From assembly GCF_029436685.1 (NCBI RefSeq), contig NZ_JAROCY010000012.1, forward strand, positions 1 to 64,000: a DNA stretch of 64,000 nt, read 5' to 3'. This document shows positions 10,287 through 19,520 of this stretch, piece after piece. A model generated the notes under the pieces. It searched no databases. It was not told where the DNA came from and saw only the letters and a list, made by a program, of their open reading frames with translations. Position numbers and translations under genes: made by a program. Position 1 is the first letter of the stretch. Each line of letters opens with the position of its first letter. This DNA comes from Novosphingobium cyanobacteriorum. GTDB lineage: Bacteria; Pseudomonadota; Alphaproteobacteria; Sphingomonadales; Sphingomonadaceae.

Positions 10287-11807
10287 CTATGCAGGCTTCT
10301 GCTTGCGGAAAAGCATGCGGTCCTCAGGACCGAACCCGCGCTTCCAGATGACCAGGCAATAGACCCCGAGGATGGCCGGGATGCCGAGCGAGAGCTCCAG
10401 CCATTCGGGCAGGAACTTCACGCCATAACCCACCACCACTGCCGGTGCCGCTGCCCACACCAGCGCCCAGCGCCAGTTGTTGACCCGCGCCTTCAGGACG
10501 CGGGCGAGCAGGCGGGACTTGAGGACCGAGGACAGCGCCAGGGTGATCGCCAGCGCGAATGCGGCGGCCTCTGCCTGCAGCAGGGGCCCCGCCTGCGCGC
10601 GGTGGGCAAGGAGCATGAGGGCGACGGTGAGCAGGCCCTGCAGCGCAATGGTGCCAAGGCTGATCCACAGGTTACGCATCCGGGCGACGTAGATCAGCGC
10701 GGCTTCGCTGACCACGGCGGTGGCGGCGACGACTTCGGCCAGCAGCAGCAGCGCCAATGCGCCGGTGCCGGCCACGAAGTTTGGCCCGACAAGGCCCATC
10801 ACGCCCTTGCCCGGCATGCCCAGCGCCAGCGCGATGCCGGCCTGCGCCGCGGTGATCCAGAAGCCGACCTGGCAGACCTGCCGCGCGATGGCGGCATGGT
10901 TGCCCTCTTTCAGGTTGCGGGTGATCACCGGGCCGAGGATCGGTTCGAAGCTGGTCTTGAGCTTCTGCGGCAGCGAGGCGACCTGCTGCGCGACATAGTA
11001 GATGCCCACCGCGGCGGGCGGGGCGAAGGTGCCGAGGATGAAGATATCGAGCTTGCGCGTGCCCCATTCCACCGCATCGGCACCGGCCAGCGGCAGGTTG
11101 CGGTTGGCAAGGCGGAGCAGGTCGATCGGGCGGGGCGACCACTGGCGCGGCAGGCCGTAACTGCGCAGCAGGGGGATGAAGGCGGTGACCATCGCCGCCA
11201 GCATCGACAGCACATAGGACAGGATCAGCCCGCTTTCCTGCAGCGGCGCATACCACCATTCCCCCGCAATCCACAGCACCCCTGCGGCGATCGACAGGGT
11301 CCACGGTTCCACCACCGCGCGCGCGCGCACCGTGGCGCCAACATCGAAGCGATAGGCCAGCGCCGAGAGCGCAATGTCCCCCAGCGCCAGAGGCAGGATG
11401 GTGAGCGGCAGCAGGCGCTGCAGCGCGGTGTATTCCCCACTGGGAAACATCGGCGCGGGAAAGAAATAGAGAAGCGCGGCAAATACCGCCGAAACAAGGC
11501 CCGAGAGCAAGAGCGCATCGGCAACGATGCAGGCGCCGGAGCGGTCCTCGCGGGCCAACTGCTGCGCCAGCCCGCGCTTCTGCCCCAGCGTGGCGAGCTG
11601 GGCGGCCAGTTCCACCGCGATGGTGGCCGAGGCGAAGCGGCCGAGATCGTCAGCGCCATAGAGGCGGCCGGCGATGAACAGGAAGGGGATGCGCGCGGCA
11701 AGGCGCAGCAGGAAGCCGAAGAAATTGGTGCGGCCGCCCTTGGCCAGCGCAGCGATATCCTGCTGCTCTGTGGAGGGCTGGCCGGGAATGGCGGCCGCGT
11801 CAGCCAA
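10287..11807 (-). CDS. Polysaccharide flippase-like membrane protein (MOP/Wzx type)
   Basis: About 506 aa with a dozen or more hydrophobic segments and the N-terminal pattern TNFFGFLLRLAARIPFLFIAGRLYG typical of oligosaccharide/polysaccharide exporters of the MOP superfamily (Wzx/MurJ-like; the quoted motif spans residues about 25-50). Basic loops alternate with membrane helices. The best start is TTG at 11807, preceded by GGAAA and overlapping the gpsA stop by 8 bp; an ATG further upstream would lie deep inside gpsA. Translational coupling to gpsA suggests a link to phospholipid or envelope-glycan supply. Substrate unknown. Confidence 0.75.
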   Translation of the reverse strand: MADAAAIPGQPSTEQQDIAALAKGGRTNFFGFLLRLAARIPFLFIAGRLYGADDLGRFASATIAVELAAQLATLGQKRGLAQQLAREDRSGACIVADALLLSGLVSAVFAALLYFFPAPMFPSGEYTALQRLLPLTILPLALGDIALSALAYRFDVGATVRARAVVEPWTLSIAAGVLWIAGEWWYAPLQESGLILSYVLSMLAAMVTAFIPLLRSYGLPRQWSPRPIDLLRLANRNLPLAGADAVEWGTRKLDIFILGTFAPPAAVGIYYVAQQVASLPQKLKTSFEPILGPVITRNLKEGNHAAIARQVCQVGFWITAAQAGIALALGMPGKGVMGLVGPNFVAGTGALALLLLAEVVAATAVVSEAALIYVARMRNLWISLGTIALQGLLTVALMLLAHRAQAGPLLQAEAAAFALAITLALSSVLKSRLLARVLKARVNNWRWALVWAAAPAVVVGYGVKFLPEWLELSLGIPAILGVYCLVIWKRGFGPEDRMLFRKQKPA

Positions 11808-12789
11808 GCGGGTTTTCCGCGCGCAGCGGGCGCGACAGCAGGCTGGCGACGACCTTATGCGCCGGAGCCTGCCCTTCGAGCAGGGCGACGACCGCCTCGA
11901 CAATGGGCATGGAAATGCCCCTGTCCCGCGCCAGCCCGGCCAGCACGGGCGCGGTGAACGCGCCTTCGGCCACGGTGGCGCGGTTGGACAGCACGGAAGC
12001 GGCGCTGGCGCCTTCGCCCAGGGCCTTGCCCAGGGAGAAGTTGCGGCTGGAAGTGGAGGAGCAGGTCAGCACAAGGTCCCCCAACCCCGAAAGGCCGGAC
12101 AAGGTTTCCGCCTGCGCGCCCATGGCGAGGCCGAAGCGCTGCATTTCGGCAAATCCGCGGCTGATCAGCGCGGCGCGGGCGTTCTGCCCCAGCCGCAGCC
12201 CGTCCACCACGCCGCAGGCGATGGCCAGCACGTTCTTGACCGCACCACCGATTTCCGCGCCCGCCACGTCATCGGAATAATAGGGCCGGAACGCAGGGCG
12301 GGCGATGGCGGCTGACAGGCGCTGCCACTGCGCTTCGCCACCGGCGCAGGCGAGCGTGACCGCCGTGGGCAGGCCGGCGGCGACTTCATGCGCGAATGTG
12401 GGGCCCGAGAGCACGGCAAGGTCTGCGCCCGGCGCGGCATCGCGCGCCACATCGGCCATCAGGCGGCCGGTGCCGGCCTCGATCCCCTTGGCACAGAGCA
12501 CGATATCCCCACCGCTGCGGGGGATCTGGCCGAGCACGCTGGCAAGGTGCTGGGCCGGGGTGACCAGCAGCAGGATGGGCAGCACGGCCATGTCTGCCAG
12601 ACTGGCGGTGGCGCGGATGGTGGGGTGCAGATCCGCCGAAGGTAGGAACAGGCCGTTGCGGCGTTCGCGGTTGATCTGGTCGACCAGATCGGGCTCGCGC
12701 GCCCAGAGCAGGACCTCGCGCCCGTCGCTGGCCAGCATCTGCGCCAGTGCGGTGCCCCATGCGCCCGCGCCGACCACGCCAATCTGCAT
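11800..12789 (-). CDS. gpsA: Glycerol-3-phosphate dehydrogenase [NAD(P)+]
   Basis: 329 aa. Cytoplasmic enzyme that reduces dihydroxyacetone phosphate to sn-glycerol 3-phosphate for phospholipid synthesis. Rossmann motif GVVGAGAWGTALA at the very N-terminus, NRERRNGLFLP, LSGPTFAHEVAAGLPTAV and the catalytic-lysine region GGAVKNVLAIACGV are all present. ATG 12789 is preceded by a G-rich site and matches the family start; ATG 12819 would give ten more residues and an ATGA overlap with tsaD. Part of tsaD-gpsA-flippase. Confidence 0.95.
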   Translation of the reverse strand: MQIGVVGAGAWGTALAQMLASDGREVLLWAREPDLVDQINRERRNGLFLPSADLHPTIRATASLADMAVLPILLLVTPAQHLASVLGQIPRSGGDIVLCAKGIEAGTGRLMADVARDAAPGADLAVLSGPTFAHEVAAGLPTAVTLACAGGEAQWQRLSAAIARPAFRPYYSDDVAGAEIGGAVKNVLAIACGVVDGLRLGQNARAALISRGFAEMQRFGLAMGAQAETLSGLSGLGDLVLTCSSTSSRNFSLGKALGEGASAASVLSNRATVAEGAFTAPVLAGLARDRGISMPIVEAVVALLEGQAPAHKVVASLLSRPLRAENPLG

Positions 12790-12815
12790 TCCTGCCCCCA
12801 TGCGCCCGTTTCCGG

Positions 12816-13865
12816 TCATGCCTTTACGCCTGCTCCGCGCACGGGCGCGGCATCGGCATCAAGCGGCCAGCGCGGCCGCGCCGCCACGTCGAGGCTGTCG
12901 CTATAACCCATTGCGAAGCGTTCCGCGCCCGCCCAGCCGATCATCGCCGCATTATCTGTGCAAAGTTTGGGTGGCGGCGCGACCAGCGACAGTCCAGATT
13001 CGGCGGCGACGCCTTGCAGCGCGGCGCGGATCGCGGCGTTGGCGGCGACGCCACCGGCCACGACCAGTGCGGTGACCGGGCCGCATTGGGCCACGGCGCG
13101 GCGGGTGCGATCGACCACGCAATCAATCGCGGCCTGCTGAAACGAGGCGGCGATATCAGCCGCGGCGAACGTGCCCGCATCACGCGCGCGCATCACCGCG
13201 CTTTTCAGCCCGGCAAAGGAGAAATGTGGTTCCGCCGTGCCGAGCAGCGGACGCGGCAGGGGCACGGCGCGGGCATCACCTTCACGCGCGAGGCGTTCAA
13301 CCGCCGGGCCACCGGGATAGCCGAGGCCAAGGATCTTGGCGGTCTTGTCGAACGCTTCACCCAGCGCATCGTCGATGGTGGTGGCAAGGCGGCAATAGGC
13401 GCCGAGGCCCTGCACCTCGATGATCTGGCAATGCCCGCCCGAGACCAGCAGCAGCAGATAGGGGTATTGCAGCGTTGGATCGGCCAGCCGGGGAGACAGC
13501 GCGTGCCCTTCGAGATGGTTGATCGCCAGCAGCGGCTTGCCCGCCGCCATGGCCAAAGCCTTTCCCGTGACGAGGCCGACCATGACGCCGCCAATCAGCC
13601 CAGGCCCGGCGGTGGCGGCGATTGCGTCCATGTCAGCCAGCGCCAACCCGGCATCGGCCAGCGTGGCGCCGACCATCGGCGCGATCACTTCGGCATGGGC
13701 GCGGGCGGCAATTTCGGGCACCACGCCGCCATATGGGCGGTGCGCTTCATCCTGCGAGGCGATGCGCTGCGCCACGATTCGGCGCTCCAGCGTGGGCGCA
13801 GCGCCATCGATCACCGCAACCGCGGTTTCATCGCACGAGGATTCTATGCCGAGGATCAGGGCCAT
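12816..13865 (-). CDS. tsaD: tRNA N6-adenosine threonylcarbamoyltransferase
   Basis: 349 aa. Catalyses the last step of t6A37 formation on ANN-decoding tRNAs, with TsaB and TsaE elsewhere. Family hallmarks: [16 protein letters not shown] at the N-terminus, the metal-binding HLEGH motif ([12 protein letters not shown]), [10 protein letters not shown] and the C-terminal [13 protein letters not shown]. The open frame extends far upstream (to 15509) but ATG 13865 is the family start. Divergent from hemC across 45 bp, which must hold both promoters. This tsaD/hemC divergence is common in alphaproteobacteria. Confidence 0.97.
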   Translation of the reverse strand: MALILGIESSCDETAVAVIDGAAPTLERRIVAQRIASQDEAHRPYGGVVPEIAARAHAEVIAPMVGATLADAGLALADMDAIAATAGPGLIGGVMVGLVTGKALAMAAGKPLLAINHLEGHALSPRLADPTLQYPYLLLLVSGGHCQIIEVQGLGAYCRLATTIDDALGEAFDKTAKILGLGYPGGPAVERLAREGDARAVPLPRPLLGTAEPHFSFAGLKSAVMRARDAGTFAAADIAASFQQAAIDCVVDRTRRAVAQCGPVTALVVAGGVAANAAIRAALQGVAAESGLSLVAPPPKLCTDNAAMIGWAGAERFAMGYSDSLDVAARPRWPLDADAAPVRGAGVKA

Positions 13866-13910
13866 GGGGAGCTTTCCCTTAGAGATAATCCGGTTTACGG
13901 CAAGCGGTGC

Positions 13911-14858
13911 ATGAACACGCCCGTAACGCAGCAGCTGGCCCGCCCCCTTCGCCTTGGAACCCGGCGATCGCCGCTTGCCATGGCGCAGGCATACGAAACG
14001 CGTGAACGGCTTTGCGCCGCGCACGGTTGGGGCGAAGACGCCATCGAGCTGGTGCCGGTGACCGCAAGCGGTGACAAGGTGCAGGACCGCCCGCTCGCCG
14101 AGATCGGCGGCAAGGCCTTGTGGACCAAGGAACTGGACGCCTGGCTGCTGGGTGGCGAGATCGACTTTGCGGTCCATTCGATGAAGGACGTTGAGACGCT
14201 GCGCCCGGCGGAGCTGACCATCGCCGCCGTGCTGCCGCGTGCGGACGTGCGTGACGTGCTGGTGGGGGCGAGCAGCATCGCCGCGATCCCGCCCGGCGCG
14301 CGCGTGGGCACCAGCGCGCCGCGCCGTGCCGCGCAGATGCTGCACGCGCGGCCCGACCTGACGGTGGTATCCTTCCGTGGCAACGTGGCGACGCGGCTGG
14401 CCAAGCTGCAGGCGGACGAGGCGGACGTGACATTGCTGGCTGCCGCCGGTTTGCAGCGGCTGGGCGAGCACGGGGTGGGCCATCCCCTGCCGGAAACCGA
14501 ATGGCTGCCCGCCCCGGCGCAGGGTGCGATCGGCATCGAATGCCTGGCTGCGCGGGACGATGTGCGCGCCATCCTGGCAGCGATAGACGACAGGCCGACG
14601 CATGACGCGATCCGCGCCGAGCGAGCGCTGCTGGCGGGGCTTGGCGGCACCTGCCACAGCCCGATCGCGGTGCTGACAAGCGCCGATGCCGGCACGTTGA
14701 CCCTGCGCGCGGCGATCTACAGCCCCGATGGCACGATGCGGGTGGAAGCCACGGAAAGCTTTGCCGCAGGCGATGACCAAGGCCCTGCCCGCCTGGCGCA
14801 CAGGCTGCTGGCCGAAGCGCCCGAGGCCATCCGCGTGCATTTCCACGGAAGCGCGTGA
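13911..14858 (+). CDS. hemC: Hydroxymethylbilane synthase (porphobilinogen deaminase)
   Basis: 315 aa. Polymerises four porphobilinogens to hydroxymethylbilane in haem, cobalamin and bacteriochlorophyll synthesis. Visible: [15 protein letters not shown] near the N-terminus, [27 protein letters not shown] and the dipyrromethane cofactor cysteine, about Cys248 in [12 protein letters not shown] 13911 chosen although the frame is open upstream. First gene of hemC-hemD-mic60-like, coupled to hemD by a GTGA overlap. Confidence 0.97.
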   Translation: MNTPVTQQLARPLRLGTRRSPLAMAQAYETRERLCAAHGWGEDAIELVPVTASGDKVQDRPLAEIGGKALWTKELDAWLLGGEIDFAVHSMKDVETLRPAELTIAAVLPRADVRDVLVGASSIAAIPPGARVGTSAPRRAAQMLHARPDLTVVSFRGNVATRLAKLQADEADVTLLAAAGLQRLGEHGVGHPLPETEWLPAPAQGAIGIECLAARDDVRAILAAIDDRPTHDAIRAERALLAGLGGTCHSPIAVLTSADAGTLTLRAAIYSPDGTMRVEATESFAAGDDQGPARLAHRLLAEAPEAIRVHFHGSA

Positions 14859-15538
14859 CGCGCACCCTGCTGGTGCTTCGGCCCGAGCCGGGCAATGCCG
14901 CCACGGCGGCGGCGGCGCGCGGGCTGGGGCTGAACACGGTGGCGGCACCGCTGTTCCATAGCGAGGCGGTGCCATGGGACGCGCCGACGGACCCGACCGC
15001 CTATGCCGGGTTGCTGGCGGGGAGTGCGGCGCTGTTCCGGCTGGGCGGTGCGGAAATTCTGAAATTGCGCGGCGTGCCGGTGCATGCGGTGGGAGAGGCA
15101 ACCGCAGCGGCGGCGCGGGAAGCCGGCTTTGCCGTGCGCCAGGTGGCGGGTGGCGGAATGCAGCTGCTGGTTTCCGCACTGCCGCCAGGGCTTTACCTGC
15201 GCCCGGCGGGCGAGGCGCATGTGGCGCTGGACCTGCCCGAAGGCGTGCGGGTGGACACGCGCGTGGTCTATGCCGCGCGGGCCCTGCCCCTGCCCGACAA
15301 GGCGACGGCGGCGATGCGCGGAGGCGCGGTGGTGCTGCTCCATTCGGGCGAGGCGGCGCGCCATCTGGCGCAGGAATCGCACCGGCTGGCGCTGGACCGG
15401 AGCGGCGTGACGCTGGCCTGCCTGGCCCCGCGAATCGCGGAGGCGGCGGGGACCGGCTGGCAAGCGGTTGAAATTGCGCCAGAGCGCACCGACCAAGCAT
15501 TGCTGGCATTGGCCGCGCAAATGTGCCAGAACCTGTGA
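14855..15538 (+). CDS. hemD: Uroporphyrinogen-III synthase
   Basis: 227 aa. Cyclises and inverts ring D of hydroxymethylbilane to give uroporphyrinogen III. HemD sequences diverge widely; here the N-terminal [20 protein letters not shown], the central [15 protein letters not shown] and [15 protein letters not shown] fit the two-domain fold. GTG 14855 overlaps the hemC stop (GTGA). Position after hemC and before a mitofilin-type gene matches the usual alphaproteobacterial order and supports the call. Confidence 0.92.
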   Translation: MTRTLLVLRPEPGNAATAAAARGLGLNTVAAPLFHSEAVPWDAPTDPTAYAGLLAGSAALFRLGGAEILKLRGVPVHAVGEATAAAAREAGFAVRQVAGGGMQLLVSALPPGLYLRPAGEAHVALDLPEGVRVDTRVVYAARALPLPDKATAAMRGGAVVLLHSGEAARHLAQESHRLALDRSGVTLACLAPRIAEAAGTGWQAVEIAPERTDQALLALAAQMCQNL

Positions 15539-15573
15539 CTTCGGGGTCACAGCAAAGCGAAAAACGCCTGACG

Positions 15574-16494
15574 ATGCAGGATATGGCCAGCAGCCAATCT
15601 TATACGGGACAGCCCTTGCCCAGGCGCCGCAGCGGACGCGGCGTGGCCGTGGTGATGGCGGTGGTGGTTCTTGCCGGATTGGGCGGGGCAGCGTGGCTCG
15701 GCTGGCGCGAAGGCTGGGTTCAGGTCGGCTCGCTGATGCAGGCGCCCTCGCCCAGCGCCGAACCTTCTGCAGAAACCAGCGCGAGCGCCGCCGCGGTGAG
15801 CCTTGCCGCAACCGACGCCGCACTGGTGGCAGCCAACGGCAAGCTGGCCGCGCTGGAACAGCGGCTGGCCGAACTGAACCAGCAGGCCATTGCCGCTTCG
15901 GGCCAGGCGAGCCATGCCGAGGCGCTGCTGATCGCCTTTGCCGCGCGCCGTGCGATCGAACGCGGGCAGCCACTGGGCTATCTGGAAAACCAGCTGCGTG
16001 TGCGCTTTGGCAATACCCAGCCCAATGCGGTTGACCTGGTGGTGAAGGCCGCGCGCAAGCCGGTGACACTGGCCCAGCTGAACGAGGATTTCGCCACGCT
16101 GCAGCCACAGCTGGTGGGCGGCGCGCCTGACGAAGGCACGTGGGACTGGCTGACCCGGCAAGTGGGTGAACTGTTCGTGATCCGGCATGACGACATGCCG
16201 AGCCCGACGCCCGAAAGCCGCGCGGTGCGCACCCGGGCGGCGCTGGCCGGCGGGCGTGTGGCCGATGCGATCGCCGAAGTCGAGCGGATGCCGGGCAAGG
16301 ATTTGGCGACCGAGTGGCTCGCGCGCGCGCGCGAATACGCCATGACGCAGAACGCGCTGGACCAGCTGGAAACCGCCGCGCTGGCCATGCCGGTAGCGCC
16401 GCCCGCGGTGGCGGCAACGAGCGCGCCGATTGCGCCCGGCGCGGGGCCGATGGCGATAATGACGCCAGAACCGGTTGAGTCAGCGGCGCCTTAG
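15574..16494 (+). CDS. Mitofilin/Mic60-like inner-membrane protein
   Basis: About 306 aa. A basic N-terminus (RRRSGRGV) precedes one transmembrane helix ([20 protein letters not shown]), an Ala/Ser/Pro linker, a short coiled coil ([20 protein letters not shown]) and a helical C-terminal part. This architecture, and the location directly behind hemC-hemD, fit the alphaproteobacterial Mic60 (COG4223, mitofilin) family, ancestor of the mitochondrial cristae organiser. Start uncertain: ATG 15574 or 15583; the longest frame begins inside hemD. Converges on and overlaps the UbiH-like gene by 4 bp. Confidence 0.75.
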   Translation: MQDMASSQSYTGQPLPRRRSGRGVAVVMAVVVLAGLGGAAWLGWREGWVQVGSLMQAPSPSAEPSAETSASAAAVSLAATDAALVAANGKLAALEQRLAELNQQAIAASGQASHAEALLIAFAARRAIERGQPLGYLENQLRVRFGNTQPNAVDLVVKAARKPVTLAQLNEDFATLQPQLVGGAPDEGTWDWLTRQVGELFVIRHDDMPSPTPESRAVRTRAALAGGRVADAIAEVERMPGKDLATEWLARAREYAMTQNALDQLETAALAMPVAPPAVAATSAPIAPGAGPMAIMTPEPVESAAP

Positions 16495-17720
16495 GCCTGA
16501 AGCAGCGACGGCAGCTTTCCGCTCATGCCGCGCGCCTCGTCCATGAAGAAGCGCTTGAGCGTGGGCAGGCGCTGCACGCCGGCCATGCCGAGCCGGCGGA
16601 TCGCCGAAGGGATGCGGCCGGGGATGCCGAACAGGCGGGTGAGCACGTCTGTCGCGCCGGCGACCATGAAGGTATCGACCGCGCGCCAGCGTTCGTAGCG
16701 CGCCAGCAGCTGCGCATCGCCCGGATCAAGGCCCACGCGCATGCCATCGGCCAGCACTTCGACCAGCGCCGCGACATCGCGCAGACCGACGTTTAAGCCC
16801 TGGCCCGCGATGGGGTGCATGCCGTGCGCGGCATCGCCCACCAGCGCCAGCCGGTTATCGACCACGCGGGCGGTGTGGTGGAAATTGAGCGGGTAGGACG
16901 AGCGCGGGCTGGCCAGCTCGATGGCGCCGAAGATGCCCTGCATGCGCTGTTCCACCTCTGACAGGAAGGCGCGCGGCGGCAGGGCGAGCACGCCTGCGGC
17001 ATCCTTTTCTGCCACGGTCCACACCAGCGCGGAGCGGTGGCGGCCGTTCTCGTCAAGCAGGGGCAGCAGGGCGAACGGACCGGCGGGGTAGAAGATTTCC
17101 CATGCCACATTGCCGTGCGGCTTTTCATGCAGCAGGCCGGTGATGATGGCGCGGTGGCCATAGTCCCAGCGGGCCGGGGTGAAGCCGGCTTCGTCACGCG
17201 TGGGGCTCTGGCGGCCTTCGGCGGCGACAAGCAGGCTGCCCTTGAGCACGCGGCCGTCTGCCAGGGTGACGGTGACGCCGTGGCTGTCACGCTCCCGCCC
17301 GGCCACGCGCGCGCCGGGAAGGAAGGCGATTTCGGGATGGCGCTCCGCCGCCGCGTACATGGCGATGCGCAGATCGCGGTTGGCGTACATGCGGCCGAGC
17401 GAGCCTTCGCCTTCCCCCGGGCGGAAATCGATGCGGCCGGGGCGCATGCCGTCCGTTACCGCGATGGATTCGATCGGACAGCCCAGCGGGGCGAGGTCAT
17501 CCGCCATGCCGAGGTTGGTGTAGAGGTTCCAGCTGGCAGTGGAGATGGCCGAGGCGCGCCCGTCAAAGCCATCGGCGGTCAGCGTGGCGGGATCGGCGCT
17601 GTCGACGACGATGCTTTCGATCCCCTGCTGCGCCAGGCCGATGGCGAGCGTCATGCCGACGAGGCCACCGCCGATGATGACGACGTCTGCGCGGTGCGTG
17701 GCGGCGGCTGCTGCGTTCAA
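16491..17720 (-). CDS. UbiH/UbiF-family FAD-dependent monooxygenase
   Basis: 409 aa. Class A flavin monooxygenase of the ubiquinone hydroxylase family. The FAD-binding VVIIGGGLVGMTLAIGLAQ sits near the N-terminus, with DGRASAIS next, and the second FAD motif is LVGDAAHGMHPIAGQGLNVG. It probably hydroxylates the aromatic ring in ubiquinone synthesis; which position (C5, C6 or C1) cannot be told from sequence. TTG 17720 is the best start: it overlaps the phosphatase TGA and has GGAG seven bases upstream. Co-transcribed with the PafA-type gene. Confidence 0.87.
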   Translation of the reverse strand: MNAAAAATHRADVVIIGGGLVGMTLAIGLAQQGIESIVVDSADPATLTADGFDGRASAISTASWNLYTNLGMADDLAPLGCPIESIAVTDGMRPGRIDFRPGEGEGSLGRMYANRDLRIAMYAAAERHPEIAFLPGARVAGRERDSHGVTVTLADGRVLKGSLLVAAEGRQSPTRDEAGFTPARWDYGHRAIITGLLHEKPHGNVAWEIFYPAGPFALLPLLDENGRHRSALVWTVAEKDAAGVLALPPRAFLSEVEQRMQGIFGAIELASPRSSYPLNFHHTARVVDNRLALVGDAAHGMHPIAGQGLNVGLRDVAALVEVLADGMRVGLDPGDAQLLARYERWRAVDTFMVAGATDVLTRLFGIPGRIPSAIRRLGMAGVQRLPTLKRFFMDEARGMSGKLPSLLQA

Positions 17721-19411
17721 GGCTTTGCTCCACAAGTGGTGCCGGGGCCGGCATCGAGATCGAGGCACCTTCCGTCGAAAGTCCCGTCCGGCACATTGAG
17801 GCCGATCAATGCGGCGAGAGAGGGGGCGATGTCCACCGTTTCCACCGCGCTGGGCTGTTCAAACCCGGTCATCCCGCGCCGCCAGAACAGCATCGGCACG
17901 CGGCGGTCATAGTCCCAGGCGCTGCCATGGGTGGCGACGCCGCCCGGTGAGGGGTTGACGATGGGCACGACGCCGCGGTTGAGCAGCACGACGAAATCGC
18001 CCGAGCGCGGGGCGTAGAACGAGGCACGGGCGCGCTGCAGCAGGCTCCAGGTTTCGGGCGAGCCGGTGGGCATGGGCGCGGCGGCGAGTTCATCAGCCGA
18101 GAATACGGCGGCGACCTGCGGGTTGGTGGCGAGCTGCTGCTTCACCGCCGCGACGACGCGGGCCTTGTCTGCCGGGGCGAGCGCGCGGTTGACCCAGTAA
18201 TCGCCGAAGGCGCCGTCTGACAGGACCAGGCCCTTGGCATCAAGGCCCAGCACAGGGGCAATGGCCTCTGACAGCTTTTCAGGCAGGAGCGCCTTGGCAG
18301 CGCGCTGCGCCTGCGGCAGGCCCTGCTGGTTGAGGCGTTCGGGCAGATCGAACCCGCCGTGGTCGGCGGTGAGCACAACGGCATAATCGATGCCGCGCTG
18401 ATCGAGCGCAGTGAAGAAATCGCCCAGCGCGAGATCGAGCTGCTGCATCTGAATGCACATTTCCGCGCCTTCGGTGCCGGTGGCGTGGCCGATGTAGTCG
18501 GTGGCGGAGAGGCTGACGGAGAGGATGTCGGGCACCGCGCCCTTGCCCAGCTTGAGCGAATCGACCAGTTCGGTCGCCAGATCGATCGTGGCGCGATCGA
18601 GCCGGGGCGAGGCACGGAAGGCGCCGGCATCGCCCGGCGCCAGAGCGAAGCGGCCAGTGCCGACCGTGAAGCCCGATGCTTCGGACGTGCCGACGCTGAT
18701 CGCACGATCGAGGCCCGCGCACCATTCTGGCAGCGGCATGGCGGGCGCCCCCTGTTTCAGCACTTCGGCCAGCGAGGCGTTCTCGGCCTCGGCCTGCGGC
18801 GAAAGGGTGCGGCCTTCCAGTGTGGCAAAGCCCTTGCCCTTCCACCAATAGACCTGATCGATGGTGTGCCCGCCCATCATCAGCGCGCCGCGATCCTTGC
18901 CGGATACGGCGACATTGCGGCTGGCGGGCCAGCGCTGCTTCATCCGTTCGCCCAGCGTTGGCACCAGCAGGTGCGCGACCGAAGCCACATAGTCCTTGGG
19001 ATCCGCCGCTGCCTGCGTCTCGTCCTCGGCGCAATAGACGGCCTTCTTCCCCCGGGCGACGGACTGATCGATCCAGGTGTTGGCGATGATGCCGGTGTGC
19101 GCCGGGCGCATGCCGGTGAGGATGGTGGAATGGCCGGGGCAGGTCTCGGTGGCGGCGTGGCTCTGGTAGCCCGAGGGGAAGACGCCCCCGGTGGCGAGCC
19201 GGGCGAGGCCGCCGGTGTAGTGGCGACGGTACTGGGCAAAGAGATCTGCCGAGAACTGATCAACTGCGATGGCAACGATCAGGCGCGGCGCATCGGCGGG
19301 CACCGTGGCCGTGGCGGGTGCAGCCGCTTTCCTGGCCGGGGCTGCCACAGCCGGGGCGAGCGGCAGCGCGATGGTAGCCATAAGGGCGATGGCTTTGCGG
19401 CGGATCGACAT
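17717..19411 (-). CDS. PafA/SPAP-type alkaline phosphatase
   Basis: 564 aa with a cleavable signal peptide (MSIRRKAIALMATIALPLAP, cut near AVAA), so periplasmic. Type I phosphodiesterase superfamily with metal ligands such as DQF near residue 51 and TADHGGFDLPERL. Active-site residues match those described for Sphingomonas SPAP shifted by one: nucleophile Thr90 in ATETCPGH, Asn111 in IANTW, Lys172 and Arg174 in SGKDRG. PafA-type enzymes release phosphate from monoesters and are less product-inhibited than PhoA. ATG 19411 has AAGGAG upstream. No Pho box was identified. Divergent from the dsbD-like gene. Confidence 0.9.
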   Translation of the reverse strand: MSIRRKAIALMATIALPLAPAVAAPARKAAAPATATVPADAPRLIVAIAVDQFSADLFAQYRRHYTGGLARLATGGVFPSGYQSHAATETCPGHSTILTGMRPAHTGIIANTWIDQSVARGKKAVYCAEDETQAAADPKDYVASVAHLLVPTLGERMKQRWPASRNVAVSGKDRGALMMGGHTIDQVYWWKGKGFATLEGRTLSPQAEAENASLAEVLKQGAPAMPLPEWCAGLDRAISVGTSEASGFTVGTGRFALAPGDAGAFRASPRLDRATIDLATELVDSLKLGKGAVPDILSVSLSATDYIGHATGTEGAEMCIQMQQLDLALGDFFTALDQRGIDYAVVLTADHGGFDLPERLNQQGLPQAQRAAKALLPEKLSEAIAPVLGLDAKGLVLSDGAFGDYWVNRALAPADKARVVAAVKQQLATNPQVAAVFSADELAAAPMPTGSPETWSLLQRARASFYAPRSGDFVVLLNRGVVPIVNPSPGGVATHGSAWDYDRRVPMLFWRRGMTGFEQPSAVETVDIAPSLAALIGLNVPDGTFDGRCLDLDAGPGTTCGAKP

Positions 19412-19520
19412 GAAAGGCGTATGCTCCTTGGGGTCACGCGCTGGACTCGGCCTTGCCGCCCCTTTAATCGGCTGATGGCCCCACCGCACGCGAGGTGCAA
19501 GGGGTGCCAAAGGGTAGGCC

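Noticed and set aside
12816..15509. 897-codon open frame read as one giant TsaD fusion
   Set aside because: Only the last 349 codons are TsaD; the upstream part is the antisense of hemC/hemD and has shadow composition.
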